Shown here piece after piece: positions 12,361 through 21,912 of a stretch of 64,000 nt of DNA. Source of the DNA: Utricularia gibba (Eukaryota; Streptophyta; Magnoliopsida; Lamiales; Lentibulariaceae); assembly GCA_002189035.1 (NCBI GenBank), contig CM007989.1, positions 5,425,001-5,489,000 on the forward strand, written 5' to 3'. A program made the position numbers and the translations under genes. Every line of letters begins with the position of its first letter. Within the stretch, counting starts at the first letter, position 1. The notes beneath the pieces are model-generated. The model worked only from the letters and a program-made list of their open reading frames with translations, was not told the origin of the DNA and made no database searches.

Positions 12361-12520
12361 GACAAGACGAAGCCTGGATTTTAGCGAACTGGCTACGTCC
12401 CCTGCTTCTTTCAAATTGCCAATCCATTGCCATCAATCTTGAATTTGCTACGAAACAAATATAAACCCTAATTTTTGTTCCAATTTGCTGTCGTCCGGCT
12501 ACCGCATCCCCTCCTGTAAG

Positions 12521-12844
12521 GTAAGAATACCACTACGGTAACTTCGACCTCCGATCATTTAGCTTTCATGCTCATTATCAGGAAGGTTTCGTTCTTGTTT
12601 TCTTTTCCCCGTTGAGATTTCAGTTGTCGCCAACCGTATTCATGTGGTGTAGTCGATGCTTTTTTTCAGAGAAAAATTTTGATCTTGTAGTAAATTACCT
12701 TTTCCATTAGTTCAAGCGGGCAAGTGAAAGATAGGTCATGATCAATCAAGGAGCGTTCTTGATGCCAATACATTATTTGGGTGGCTTACACTTCATCTGT
12801 TTTTAATTGATTGTTATTAGGCTATAAACATTTCTTTCATGCAG
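12521..12844 (+). other. Probable 5'-UTR intron of the CID gene
   Basis: The donor TGTAAG|GTAAGAAT at 12520/12521 is a near-perfect plant 5' splice site, and CATGCAG ending at 12844 is a good acceptor. The intron separates a GC-richer leader (about 12400-12520) from the start-codon exon at 12845. A leader intron is common in plant housekeeping genes. RNA evidence is needed for the exact transcription start. Confidence 0.6.
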
Positions 12845-12897
12845 TTCATTTGACTCCACCACATTGCTACTGGGCCAGGTGGTGTTTGTGAGAATCC

Positions 12898-14613
12898 ATG
12901 GAAAGCTGTTTCAGGCCTCAAATTTTGGTTGACAAGTTGTCAAAACTCAACAGCTCCCAACAAAGCATCGAGAGTATCCTGCTTTCTAGTTATTGTACTA
13001 ACATTGTACTAAAAACTTTTTATCGGGATAGACTAAAAATATTCACTACAAATATTTGGTTTTTTCAGGAAAAGTTTAGTTTTTCACATGATCCGGATAA
13101 TTATCTTGAGATCCCATGAGTTTTTAAGTTGCTAATGCTGCATAGCTACAGGAAGAAAAAGTCATTTGTACAGTATATACGTATGTTTTATGGCCTAGCA
13201 GCCTCCTGCTATCTTGTTGCGTTTCCTTAATGTCACAAGCTCTTTCTCATTGGTGCATTTTTCACATGAACAAAGCCAATCATGTTGTTGAGACATGGGA
13301 AAAGCAGTTTCACTGTGCTCCTCGTGAGCAGCGATTAGCCTTTCTATACCTTGCAAATGACATTATTCAGAATAGCAGACGAAAAGGAGCTGAGTTTGTT
13401 GCAGAGTTTTGGAAGGTTCTTCCTGGTTCACTTCGTGATGTGATAGAAAATGGAGATGAGTTTGGTAGAAGTGCTGCACTTCGCTTGGTATGATTATTCA
13501 TTACCTGGCGTGAAGAGTGTGATACTAGACATACTTTTGCTTTTGAAGAAGATACTGAGGGTTTTTTTTTTTTCCTCTTTTCTATCTTTTAAACCTCATT
13601 CTGAGAAGTAATTGAATCAATATTGCGTTTGTCTTGTTCAAATTGAATTCTTTATTTTTTGTCCTTTCAGATTAACATATGGGAAGAGCGAAAAGTATTT
13701 GGCTCTAGAGGACAGATTCTTAAGGAAGAGTTTCTAAAGAGAACATTGGATAATGGCAATAAGCACTGGAACCATGTGAGGGTTAAGTTATTTTTCTTTG
13801 GTTGAACATGAATTGTTTAACCAATCGTAAAGTTGCTATTCTCATCATTGGCAACCAGCAATCACAAGGTGGAGATACGATGGACAAATTAGTTTCTTGT
13901 TATCAGGCTTTTCGTGGCTGCAAACTGGACGTGGATGTGATCATTAACAAATACAGAAATTCTGCAAGTTTTATTGAGAAAGTGGAGCAAGATATCGAGC
14001 AGAACTTTGGTTTAGGTTTGGTTTTTTGCTTCTAGTTTCACGCATCTGCTGGTTAAGTATTTATATAGGTGATGAATTGATCTGTGAAAACGTTTAGGGA
14101 ACGCCAAAAGTGGAATCGAAGATGACGTTAAGGAGCAACACACAACACTGAATGGATGCATTGAGCAGCTAGGTGTTATTGAATCTTCTACGTCTAATAT
14201 TGTAGCTCTCTTGAGGGAAGCACTACAAGAGCAGGTAAACCATGTTTTGCCATATTTCGAATTGATGGCATTATTTTACTTTTGATTTTGTGTTTTTTTC
14301 ACATTTATTGAACAATTGATTTTTCCTGCAATAGGAGTATAAACTGGATCAAGTTAGATACCACCTTCAGGTAATTTGACAGTTAAGACTAGATGAAGTT
14401 TTGTAACTGGTTGAGTTTAAGCAGATTGTCAATCCAGTTGTCTTTCCTTCTCAGGAAGCCCGGAAACATTCCGAACGTGCAAACAATTTCTGCTCAAGAC
14501 TAGCCAAGAGAAGTGGTGTCCCTGCCGTTTATGAACAAAATGGTGCAAATATTCCACATCCAGCACCCCCTCCCTTGATTCCCGAGTCTTTTCCTGATGT
14601 GGGGAGCAGTTGA
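12898..14613 (+). CDS. CID-domain protein (RPRD1-like, binds RNA polymerase II CTD)
   Basis: The CID domain binds the phosphorylated C-terminal repeats of RNA polymerase II; RPRD-type proteins act in transcription and 3'-end control in the nucleus. Inferred exons: 12898-12973, 13240-13487, 13671-13775, 13859-14009, 14098-14234, 14335-14370, 14455-14613, all with GT-AG sites and matching phases, giving about 303 residues. Residues 1-140 form the CID (QILVDKLSKLNSSQQSIE, TLSHWCIFH, FLYLANDIIQNSRRKG, INIWEERKVFGSR). Residues 150-260 are a predicted coiled coil (IEKVEQDIEQNFG, CIEQLGVIE, LLREALQEQE). The stop at 14611 follows a proline-rich start of the tail, while the expected tail continues in another frame. 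The exon 3-4 boundary is the least certain. Either the gene makes a shortened protein or one base is missing. Confidence 0.88.
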
Positions 14614-15248
14614 CTTCAAATTACACTCCAGATGCGCCCTTGCTTACTGAAAATTCTGCCTCTGTTGAAGATCCTAAGTCTGCTGCAGCTGCAGTTGCCG
14701 CCAGACTGGCATCATCAACATCTTCCGCGGAGATGCTTACCTTAGTCCTCTCTTCTCTTGCATCAGAAGGAGTGACCTCCCACTCCATTCAAGAAGCCCC
14801 CTGGGAGAAGAGAGCCAAACTTGAGGGAGATCATCCTTGTTACACCCCCAGGAGCTCAGATGCACCGGGTTCCGCCTTTTTGCCGGTTTCCTCGCAAGAT
14901 GTGCATCATGCTGACATCCCTCCCCCGCGATCACCTCCTCCGTCTGCTCCGTCAGTTCATCAGCAGAGCTTCGTCCCTGAGTACATTCCATCTGCAGTGC
15001 CTGCCTACGGCTACAGCGTTAGCCACACAGCGCCGGTCCACTCGAGCTACGCGCCTCCTCAGGTTGCGGACTCAACGCATTTGGCTCATCCCGTTTCTGA
15101 GATGTATCAACATTATGCCACGGAACTGGGTCCCTATGGGCAGCAATCCCCCCGGCAGCGCGTATGCAGGGCCGCTAGAGTTAAGCTTACACGACGTGTA
15201 ATTTCAGGAGATTCCATAGTTACAGGCTTCGCGCCTGGTTGTCTGTAA
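14610..15248 (+). pseudogene. Out-of-frame C-terminal tail of the CID protein
   Basis: The frame 14610-15248 reads TSNYTPDAPLLTENSASVED, then a KSAAAAVAARLASSTSSAEM block, LSSLASEGV, and a Pro/Ser/Tyr-rich tail. The Ala-rich VAARLASSTSSAEMLT block is the conserved C-terminal module of plant RPRD-like proteins, so this was once joined to the exon ending at 14610. The frames differ by one base at AGCAGTTGAC; loss of one T there is the simplest explanation. Near the end (15150), in a run of six C, a second frame reads PPGSAYAGPLELSLHDV then stop, which looks more protein-like than the tail of the first frame, so a second slip is possible. No splice pair that would rejoin the frames was found. 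Confidence 0.75.
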
Positions 15249-16010
15249 AACTATCAATTTTATTTTTGCATCTCTTAAACTTTTTGTAGATATTAAGTTA
15301 AGATACATTAGATGAAGAGCAGGGGATTTTTTGAGTTCATTAAGTGTGTTTTGGAAATTAGAACGGGGTGGAAGAACATCGCTTACGTTTTTAATTTTTC
15401 AAAAAAAATGCATATTTTTATTGTTTTGAAAAATAAGTCACTTACGTTTCATAAAACCTTCTTTTCGTAATATTTTTTATAAAAAAAATTCTTTTTTCAT
15501 GAAAGGTTGAGTAAATTTTTGTTTAGCAAAATAAAACCCTTACAACAGTCAATTGTCACTCGATTTTCTGTACATAGTGGGTGGGCTATTCAAATTTATA
15601 GATTTGAAGCTTACGTCTTATTTTTTAGTAGCTTAATCTATATTTCTAGTTGGTTTTTTTAATGTAAATATAGGAAACTTTTATTGACAAGCCTCCAATG
15701 CATCCATATTTGATACAAAGGTTGTTTGATGTTTTTGTAGTATATGCATCCATATAGCATTATACATTAAAAGTTGGTATACAACAAAACACATTAAATA
15801 TAATTTTTAAAAAAGTGATTCTGTATTTTTAAGAAATGTTTCAATTTTTATCTGAGCAAGAATACCTCATCTTTTCAAAAAACTTTAAACACTTCATTAT
15901 TCCAACTTCATGAAAAGTAGAAGTAACGTGTATTTTATCCAACAATTACTTCCAGAAGTGTTTTCATTGAAATTGGAGTTACATTAATAGACTCTAAATG
16001 AGTTAAAGAT
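15249..16010. other. CID gene 3' flank and AT-rich spacer
   Basis: The 3' untranslated region of the CID gene probably occupies the first few hundred bases. Beyond that it is T/A-rich with poly-A and poly-T runs and no open frame of interest. The left end of the PIF/Harbinger element should lie in or near this interval, but I could not fix its terminal repeat. Confidence 0.5.
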
Positions 16011-16049
16011 TAAGGAATAACTTTATTTTTTGATGATACTCAAATTAGG

Positions 16050-16440
16050 CATCAAAATCTTGATTGTGATCCAATTGTCGATCCATGTCAAGAGAAAGCT
16101 AAGGCTTATCATCAGAATAGTGATAGATATGCTAATTCTTTAGAACAATGTGCAAAAGCTTAAGACGATATAATGTGCAATTGTGAAGAAAAATTCTTGA
16201 TTGAAAATTGCATAACGACATTGAATTCCATCAATGGGATTATTGAAGGGAAGGATTTGTACCTTCAAGTTTTGGATCTTATTATGAATAATTGTAATCA
16301 ATATTTAAGGTTTTATTATTATGAGTATCTACTTTACAAACTAGATCATTGTTTTACTCTAATGAAACTTTTGATCTTTTATTGTATAACTCGTCTCTTG
16401 CTACTTATTACATATTCCACGTTGGATATGATGAAATTTT
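16050..16440 (+). pseudogene. PIF/Harbinger ORF1 (Myb/SANT-like) C-terminal remnant
   Basis: PIF/Harbinger elements encode a Myb/SANT-like DNA-binding protein next to the transposase. Here CEEKFLIENCITTLNSINGI...GKDLYLQVLDLIMNN resembles the conserved end of that protein, in which a CVxxLNxMxG motif is followed by DELYLxALDLF. An upstream piece, DPCQEKAKAYHQNSDRYANS, is separated by a stop at 16161. The Myb domain itself is not visible. The call rests on the short C-terminal motif and the correct position upstream of a PIF transposase. Confidence 0.5.
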
Positions 16441-16483
16441 GAATTTTTTTGGTTTTGTATTCTATCTTGTTTTATATGAATAT

Positions 16484-17795
16484 TGATAAACGAAAATTCT
16501 CTAATATCGTTGCAATAAAAATAAAATTACGTATCAAATAAATTTATATACCCTAATTCTCAAAAAATACAATTTTAAACACATGTAAAGTGAAATTCGG
16601 TGTCAATCACAAGAAACTTATACTTGTTAAAGATTTCAATAGATGCAGAATTCGGAATAACAGTAGTTCTTAATATAAGCTCAAACTAACAATAGTAAAC
16701 AAGTTCAGTAAAAAAGATCAAATTTCAACACTAAAAATAACAAATACTAGTTCTAATACAAAGTAATACTAAGATGCCTTAAGGGTGTGCAGGTGATGTA
16801 GTGCTAAGATGATTAACTTAATCTATCATGTTCTTATACTCACAACTCCAAATAACTTAAGTCTATCCAAGTCATTTAACATGTTTTCGACTAATATAGT
16901 TTCCAATATCATCATCAACATCGACCCTAGACTAATATTTACTGTTCCCACTTTAATTTGTTGGTCTATCTCTAAATCAAGCATCTGAGTTGCGAAGCTA
17001 CTTGTTCCCCTCCTTAGGTCTACCCATGAAATCATAGAAATAAGAGTTAAGAAACAATGATGAATTATGTCATGAACCCTAAACTCACACCACCATGCTT
17101 TATCTTAAGGTATCCCTATGATTTCAACTATTCATGTATAGAAAGCAAAACATGACAACATTAAAATAAAGTAACAAAAATGTCAAGTACATTGTGAAAG
17201 AGTTGATCACAGAATCTAAAAACATTCGACAAATGAAAGTAAAACAGAAATAGTTCTGATCTATGTCTGCTACTGTTCATAGTTCGGAATAGTAACGCTG
17301 TACTAGGTATTGATCTTCGTTCTTCACATTGGAGGTTCTTCTCCAGAAAATTCTCCTTGTTCTCCCCTCTGGTTCAATATTCGTCGTGTTGGATGAGAAG
17401 CCTCCATGCATTGCTCTGCTCCAGCTCTCTTCGTGATTCTCTCTCCTTCCGATTTTCTCTCCTCTCTCAATTCCCAAAGCAAGTACAATCTTTGACAGCT
17501 CTACTGTTTCTGTCCCAAACTTGCAGACTGCCGCCACGACAGTATACTCATTGCACCTTCTTTTATGCTGTCTTTTTCTACAACTTGATGCTTGCACGAA
17601 ATCCATGCTGCCTCCCCTGATTGTTTGAAGTTGCTACTAGACTCAAAACATGTTAGTACATAAGATGATATATCGATGCTTAAAACTACACAAAGTTTTA
17701 CACAAAAATACTTAAAACTATAAAATAAACAACTAAACATAATTAAAAACTTGTAATTTTCATATCATAAAAACAGGAAAATCTGTGTGCTATCA
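16484..17795. mobile_element. Solo LTR, TGATAA family (1312 bp, perfect TSD)
   Basis: Starts TGATAAACG and ends GTGTGCTATCA (one base off the family TTATCA end). The flanking pentamers AATAT at 16479-16483 and 17796-17800 are identical. It contains the family hairpin at about 17269-17296 in imperfect form, CTACTGTTC against GAATAGTAA. No internal retroelement sequence is present. It sits between ORF1 and the transposase of the PIF element. Confidence 0.92.
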
Positions 17796-17891
17796 AATAT
17801 AATATATGGTTTTGAATATGATATAATATTGAATAGTAGACACTAGTTATTTACTTAACATCAACAAGTTCAATATTTTGCTCAATTACAA

Positions 17892-18191
17892 ATGCGTCAG
17901 ATGAAACTTCTTCAAGATTATCATGAACGATATTTGGTTAAGCAACCAATTTACAATCGAGCCACAAGTGGATGGGCTTTGCTACTATCGATGCTCAATG
18001 GACATGATAGTCGAGCATACTTTGAGTTGTGTATGCATAGGACCATCTTCCTAAGATTTTGTGAGTTGCTCGTAAATGAGTATGGCTTACAAAAGCACAT
18101 ATACGTCCCTATCGAAGAGGAAGTTTCTATTTTCTTACGTAGGGTAGGCAAAAGAGAAGGTTATTCTAGTTTACAAGAGTTCTTTGGTCAA
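17892..18191 (+). pseudogene. PIF/Harbinger transposase, N-terminal half
   Basis: One hundred codons open from 17892: a basic YHERYLVKQPIYNRATSGWA segment, then LNGHDSRAYFELCMHRTIFL and RVGKREGYSSLQEFFGQ. This is the helix-turn-helix-containing N-terminus of HARBI1/PIF transposases (the family has a FR(M/L)...F..LC.LL order and SLQE.F..SG). It is cut at FFGQ by the solo LTR at 18192. Removing the LTR and one copy of its duplication places the next half in the same frame, showing that the protein was continuous when the LTR landed. The catalytic part follows at 19592. Confidence 0.85.
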
Positions 18192-19591
18192 TGATAACAC
18201 ACATTTTTCCTGAAATTTATAACACAAAATAGCTATATTTTATTATAGTTTGAGTTAGATAAATATAGTTTTTAATGTTTTAGTGGTGTTTATGTTAATC
18301 TTGTGTGATTATGCTAAAAAGTGGACTAAATCCTTTGATTTAGTCCACAACTTTTGTTACTAATGTTTTAGTAAGTTTAGCAGGGAGATCAGCAGAAAAT
18401 CAGATGTGCAAACGTGTGGAACAAGTGAAGAAGGGCGCAAAATCCGGAGAAGGACAAAGAGCATTGTTCTGCTGCCACTGCAGTCTGCAAGTTCAGAACA
18501 GGAACAGTACTGGCAGTCAGAAACAATGCAATGGAGTGAAGCAAAAGAAAAGGAAATTATTTTGAAAAAAAGAAGGAGAGCGTAAAGAAGCGAACAACGA
18601 GGGGGACGCGAGGGGTCTTCTTCCCCAACGGGAGAAACACCAACCGGAGGGGGGAAGGGAGGCCTTCATCATTAAGAACAGCACCGGAGCCCAGTCCAGC
18701 ACTACTGTTCAGGGCTGTGAACAGTAGATAGCGGGCGGAAAAACATTATCTATTTGCTTTCCGTTTTTCTGAACATTTCAAGTTTCTGCATTTGACTTGT
18801 TACAATGTTTCTGCCATTTTGGCCAGCTTATGTGAATAAAATTGTGTTTTATTTCCAAAGCATGAGTGGCTAGAGACTTAGGGATGCCTTAAAGTTGAAG
18901 GGGTGTGATGTGTGCTTAGGGTTAATGATGAAATTTATGTGTATTCCTTAACTCTTGTTTCTAACAAACCATGGGTAGACATAAGGAGGGAAACAAGTAG
19001 TTTCACAACTTAGAAGCTTGGTTTAGAGGTAGACCAACAAACCAAGACAGGAGTAGTCGGTGTTAGTCTAGGGTAGAACCAGTAGAACCGGGTAGACCTA
19101 GTTCTATATACCTTGCATGCGGGTAGACCTAATTGTAATGTTGGTTATGATATTGGGGACTAGCTTAAGCCAAAAATATGTTAAATGACCTAGGTAGACC
19201 TAGGTTATTCGAAGTTGTGAGTGTAGGAAGATAGCAAATTAAGTTAGGAACCTTAGTATGGCACCACCCGCAGATCCTTAAGGCGTCCTCGTATTAGTCT
19301 GAGTCAAAACCAGTACCTGTTATCTTAGCGTAGAAACCTGATATTGCTTACCTACCTTGTTTACTGAACTTGTTTACCACTGTTAGTCCGAGCTTAGACT
19401 AAGACTTCCTGTTATCCTGAATTATGCACTCACTAAAACACTTGACAAACACCATCTCCTTGTGATCGACCCCGATATCCACTATACAAGTTTTCCAAAT
19501 TTGTATTTTGTGTAGATTAAGGATTATAAATTTATTTGATACAGATTTTCTATTTTTAATTGCAACAATATTAGGAAATTTCCATTTATCA
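18192..19591. mobile_element. Solo LTR, TGATAA family, opposite orientation (1400 bp)
   Basis: On this strand it starts TGATAACACAC and ends CATTTATCA, the reverse of its relatives at 5731, 16484 and 46700. Flanks are GTCAA (18187-18191) and GTCAG (19592-19596), a 4/5 match to a 5-bp duplication; the right copy fits the transposase frame. It holds the family hairpin at 18702-18727 with perfect 9-bp arms and an 8-base loop. It interrupts the PIF transposase. Confidence 0.88.
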
Positions 19592-20442
19592 GTCAGGGAA
19601 GAGATACCATTCATACTGCATTTCATAATGTGCTTAAGGCGTGCGATAGGATGGCGAAGGATTGGATTACCCTAAAGCACGACAACACACAAGTTCATCC
19701 CTTTTTCATGAAGAACTCTAAATATTCATGTTTTAGTAACTACATCGGAGCTATAGATGGTACCCATATTAAAGCTTGTGTTCCCGAAAATTAGAAGTCA
19801 CGTTTCACTGAACGTAAAGGATATCCCACTCAAAATATTTTGACTGTATGTGACTTTGATATGTGATTCACGTACATTATGGCTGGTTATCGAGGTATAA
19901 GTCATGATAGTAGAATTCTGAGAGACTGTCTAAGTGAGCCAAACCTCAACTTCCCAACCATCCCTACAGGTAAGTATTATGTTGTCGATGAAGGCTTTGC
20001 GAATACAATAGGTTTTATGGCATCATATCGACGTGAGAGATATCATTTACCAGACTTTCGTCAACGTACTCAAGGAGGTTACAAGAATAAGCGTGAATGC
20101 TTTAACCATCGACATTCTAGTTTTCGATGTGTTATTGAACGGTGTTTTGGTGTCTGGAAGAAAAGATTTCATATGGTGAATGATGTTCCAACAAATATGA
20201 AATTTACGCATCAAGTAAGAATTGTTGGAGCCAAAATGACCATTCATAATTGGTTGCATCATGTTAATGCGGATGATGATGGCTCTCAATTGTCGAACTT
20301 CCAAGATGAAGAGCGTGGTGAAGAAGACGATGTTGACCTTGAAGAAGAAAATGAGGATGAGAGTATGTACCAACCCATGGATATTCTACGAGAATCTATT
20401 GTGGATGAGTTATGGGCAGTTTATAATAGAAGAAATGTGTAA
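19592..20442 (+). pseudogene. PIF/Harbinger transposase, catalytic (DDE_4) half
   Basis: Continues the N-terminal half: GRDTIHTAFHNVLKACDRMA, then YIGAIDGTHIKACVPEN with the first catalytic Asp in the family IDGTHI motif, then AGYRGISHDSRILRD (second Asp), YYVVDEGFAN, and RCVIERCFGVWKKRFHM with the catalytic Glu in the IER(C/A)FG motif. The tail is acidic (DDGSQLSNFQDEERGEEDD) and ends near ELWAVYNRR, as usual. Stops at about 19792 (TAG) and 19864 (TGA) kill it; the second lies in DM-stop-FTYIMAG and fits a CGA to TGA change. From 19879 on, 187 codons remain open. It is a dead transposase with its catalytic triad still readable. Confidence 0.9.
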
Positions 20443-20657
20443 TGTAATGAATTCTTGCAAGTTATGTTTCTCATTTCAATGCATTATCTTTAACATAATT
20501 AAACATATGCTATTTGATATGTAAGATAAGGATATAAACATAATTTATAATCTGCTTATACTTATTTACATTCTACTTCCAACTATTTAAAAATAATTTT
20601 TACTTAAACAATAAACATTGCAGACTAGTACTACTTATTTGTCATTTATTTATCTAA

Positions 20658-20688
20658 TAACTTCTACTTATGAATTAAGTAGAAGTTA
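20658..20688. repeat. Perfect 13-bp inverted repeat (hairpin)
   Basis: TAACTTCTACTTA (20658-20670) pairs exactly with TAAGTAGAAGTTA (20676-20688) across a 5-base loop. It lies 216 bp after the PIF transposase stop. It could be the fused or folded end of a small element or a transcript hairpin; no partner copy was seen. Confidence 0.7.
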
Positions 20689-21229
20689 CTAAAAAAATCA
20701 CACAGACTATACCCTTAATTTCATTGTTCTTGAGTGTATTTTGAAGATGGATCATGATGACTATGATACTTTTCATCCTTTTATGAAGAGATATGTGAAA
20801 TTCATAGTCAAATGATATTTATTACAAGAGTTTAAGAGTTCATTGAAGATGTAAGTCATTATTATAATCATTATTTAGTAATATAATTTGGTAGTTTTTT
20901 ATTGATCATTGTTGAAAATGTTAAATGCTGTGGATATTCAAGTTTATTAAGACTTGTGCGTTAAATTCTTTGTGTTCCTTATATTTTACAGCTTATTTGT
21001 TGAAAAGTTTGAGTTGCAAAAGAGGCAATGTGTTAATGTTAAGGAAGAAGCTGCTATCACTGAAAATGATTTGAATTAGAATGAGTAACTGAAGTTTAAG
21101 AGATTTTTTTCAACAAGAATGAATTATTATTCGTAATTATAATACATAAATCTATGAATAATTTTTCATTTGCCAACACAGTAACATCTGCTTGAATTTT
21201 AACAAGACATGAGTACAATTGTTCAAAAG

Positions 21230-21500
21230 AGTTATTCAATCATATTCCATTAAGATTACGTTCTTTTATTGAATGATCATTTAATATATGGAAAAAACAC
21301 TTTCATATCCTCATGCCTTGCAACATGAAATTAAGTGTGGTTGATTGTAGTAGCAATGACATTTCACAAATTTGTTCTTCAAGTTAGTGATGAGGATGAT
21401 GTATCTGATTTGAGTAATATAATGACTATAACCCATTACTTGAAATTGGAGATGATCCAATTGAACAACACGAAAAAATGTCCCAAAGTATCACAAAGAA
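21230..21500 (+). pseudogene. Second PIF/Harbinger transposase C-terminal fragment
   Basis: In shifted frames it reads SFNIWKKHFHILMPCNMKLS, parallel to GVWKKRFHM..VPTNMKF in the element at 19592-20442, and then an acidic DEDDVSDLSNIMTITHYLKL stretch where family tails carry Asp/Glu runs. Multiple stops occur. It is probably an older copy or a duplication of the neighbouring element. The catalytic Glu region is not clearly preserved. Confidence 0.45.
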
Positions 21501-21912
21501 TAGCATGAGATACTATTTGTAATTACTTATGGAATACTCATGAGGGAGGAAATTAATGCAATAGATTTATGGTTATTATCGTATATTATTTTAATTAATC
21601 CAATATCCATTTAAAAATCAAAAATATTTTTCCCCAAATATTTACACATTCTTTTCAACTATTTAAGAACACCCTCAAATTTGTTTTCTTTTATAAAATA
21701 TTATCCTCGTACTTTTTAGTATCCCAAAAAAAAAAACACTCATAATTTTCACCGTGGTTTTTGACAGCGGTAGCATTAAATTCGGAAGGGGTTCTAAAAC
21801 AAACTTCACCTTAGCATATGGTGCTTCGTTGGATTTCACCCTTTCCCAGTTCCCACACCTCTGGCTGGCTGGTTGTGAGATTTTGAGTCCGAAATTCCTC
21901 GGCTATTTCGAG

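Larger units (their letters stand above)
16020..20700 (+). mobile_element. PIF/Harbinger element split by two solo LTRs
   Basis: Three pieces in order make a PIF/Harbinger element: a Myb/SANT-like ORF1 tail (16050-16440), the transposase N-terminus (17892-18191) and the transposase catalytic half (19592-20442). They are separated by solo LTRs at 16484-17795 and 18192-19591, both with target duplications. Element ends and the 3-bp TWA duplication were not located, so the limits are approximate. A second, more decayed copy of the transposase C-terminus lies at 21230-21500. Confidence 0.8.
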
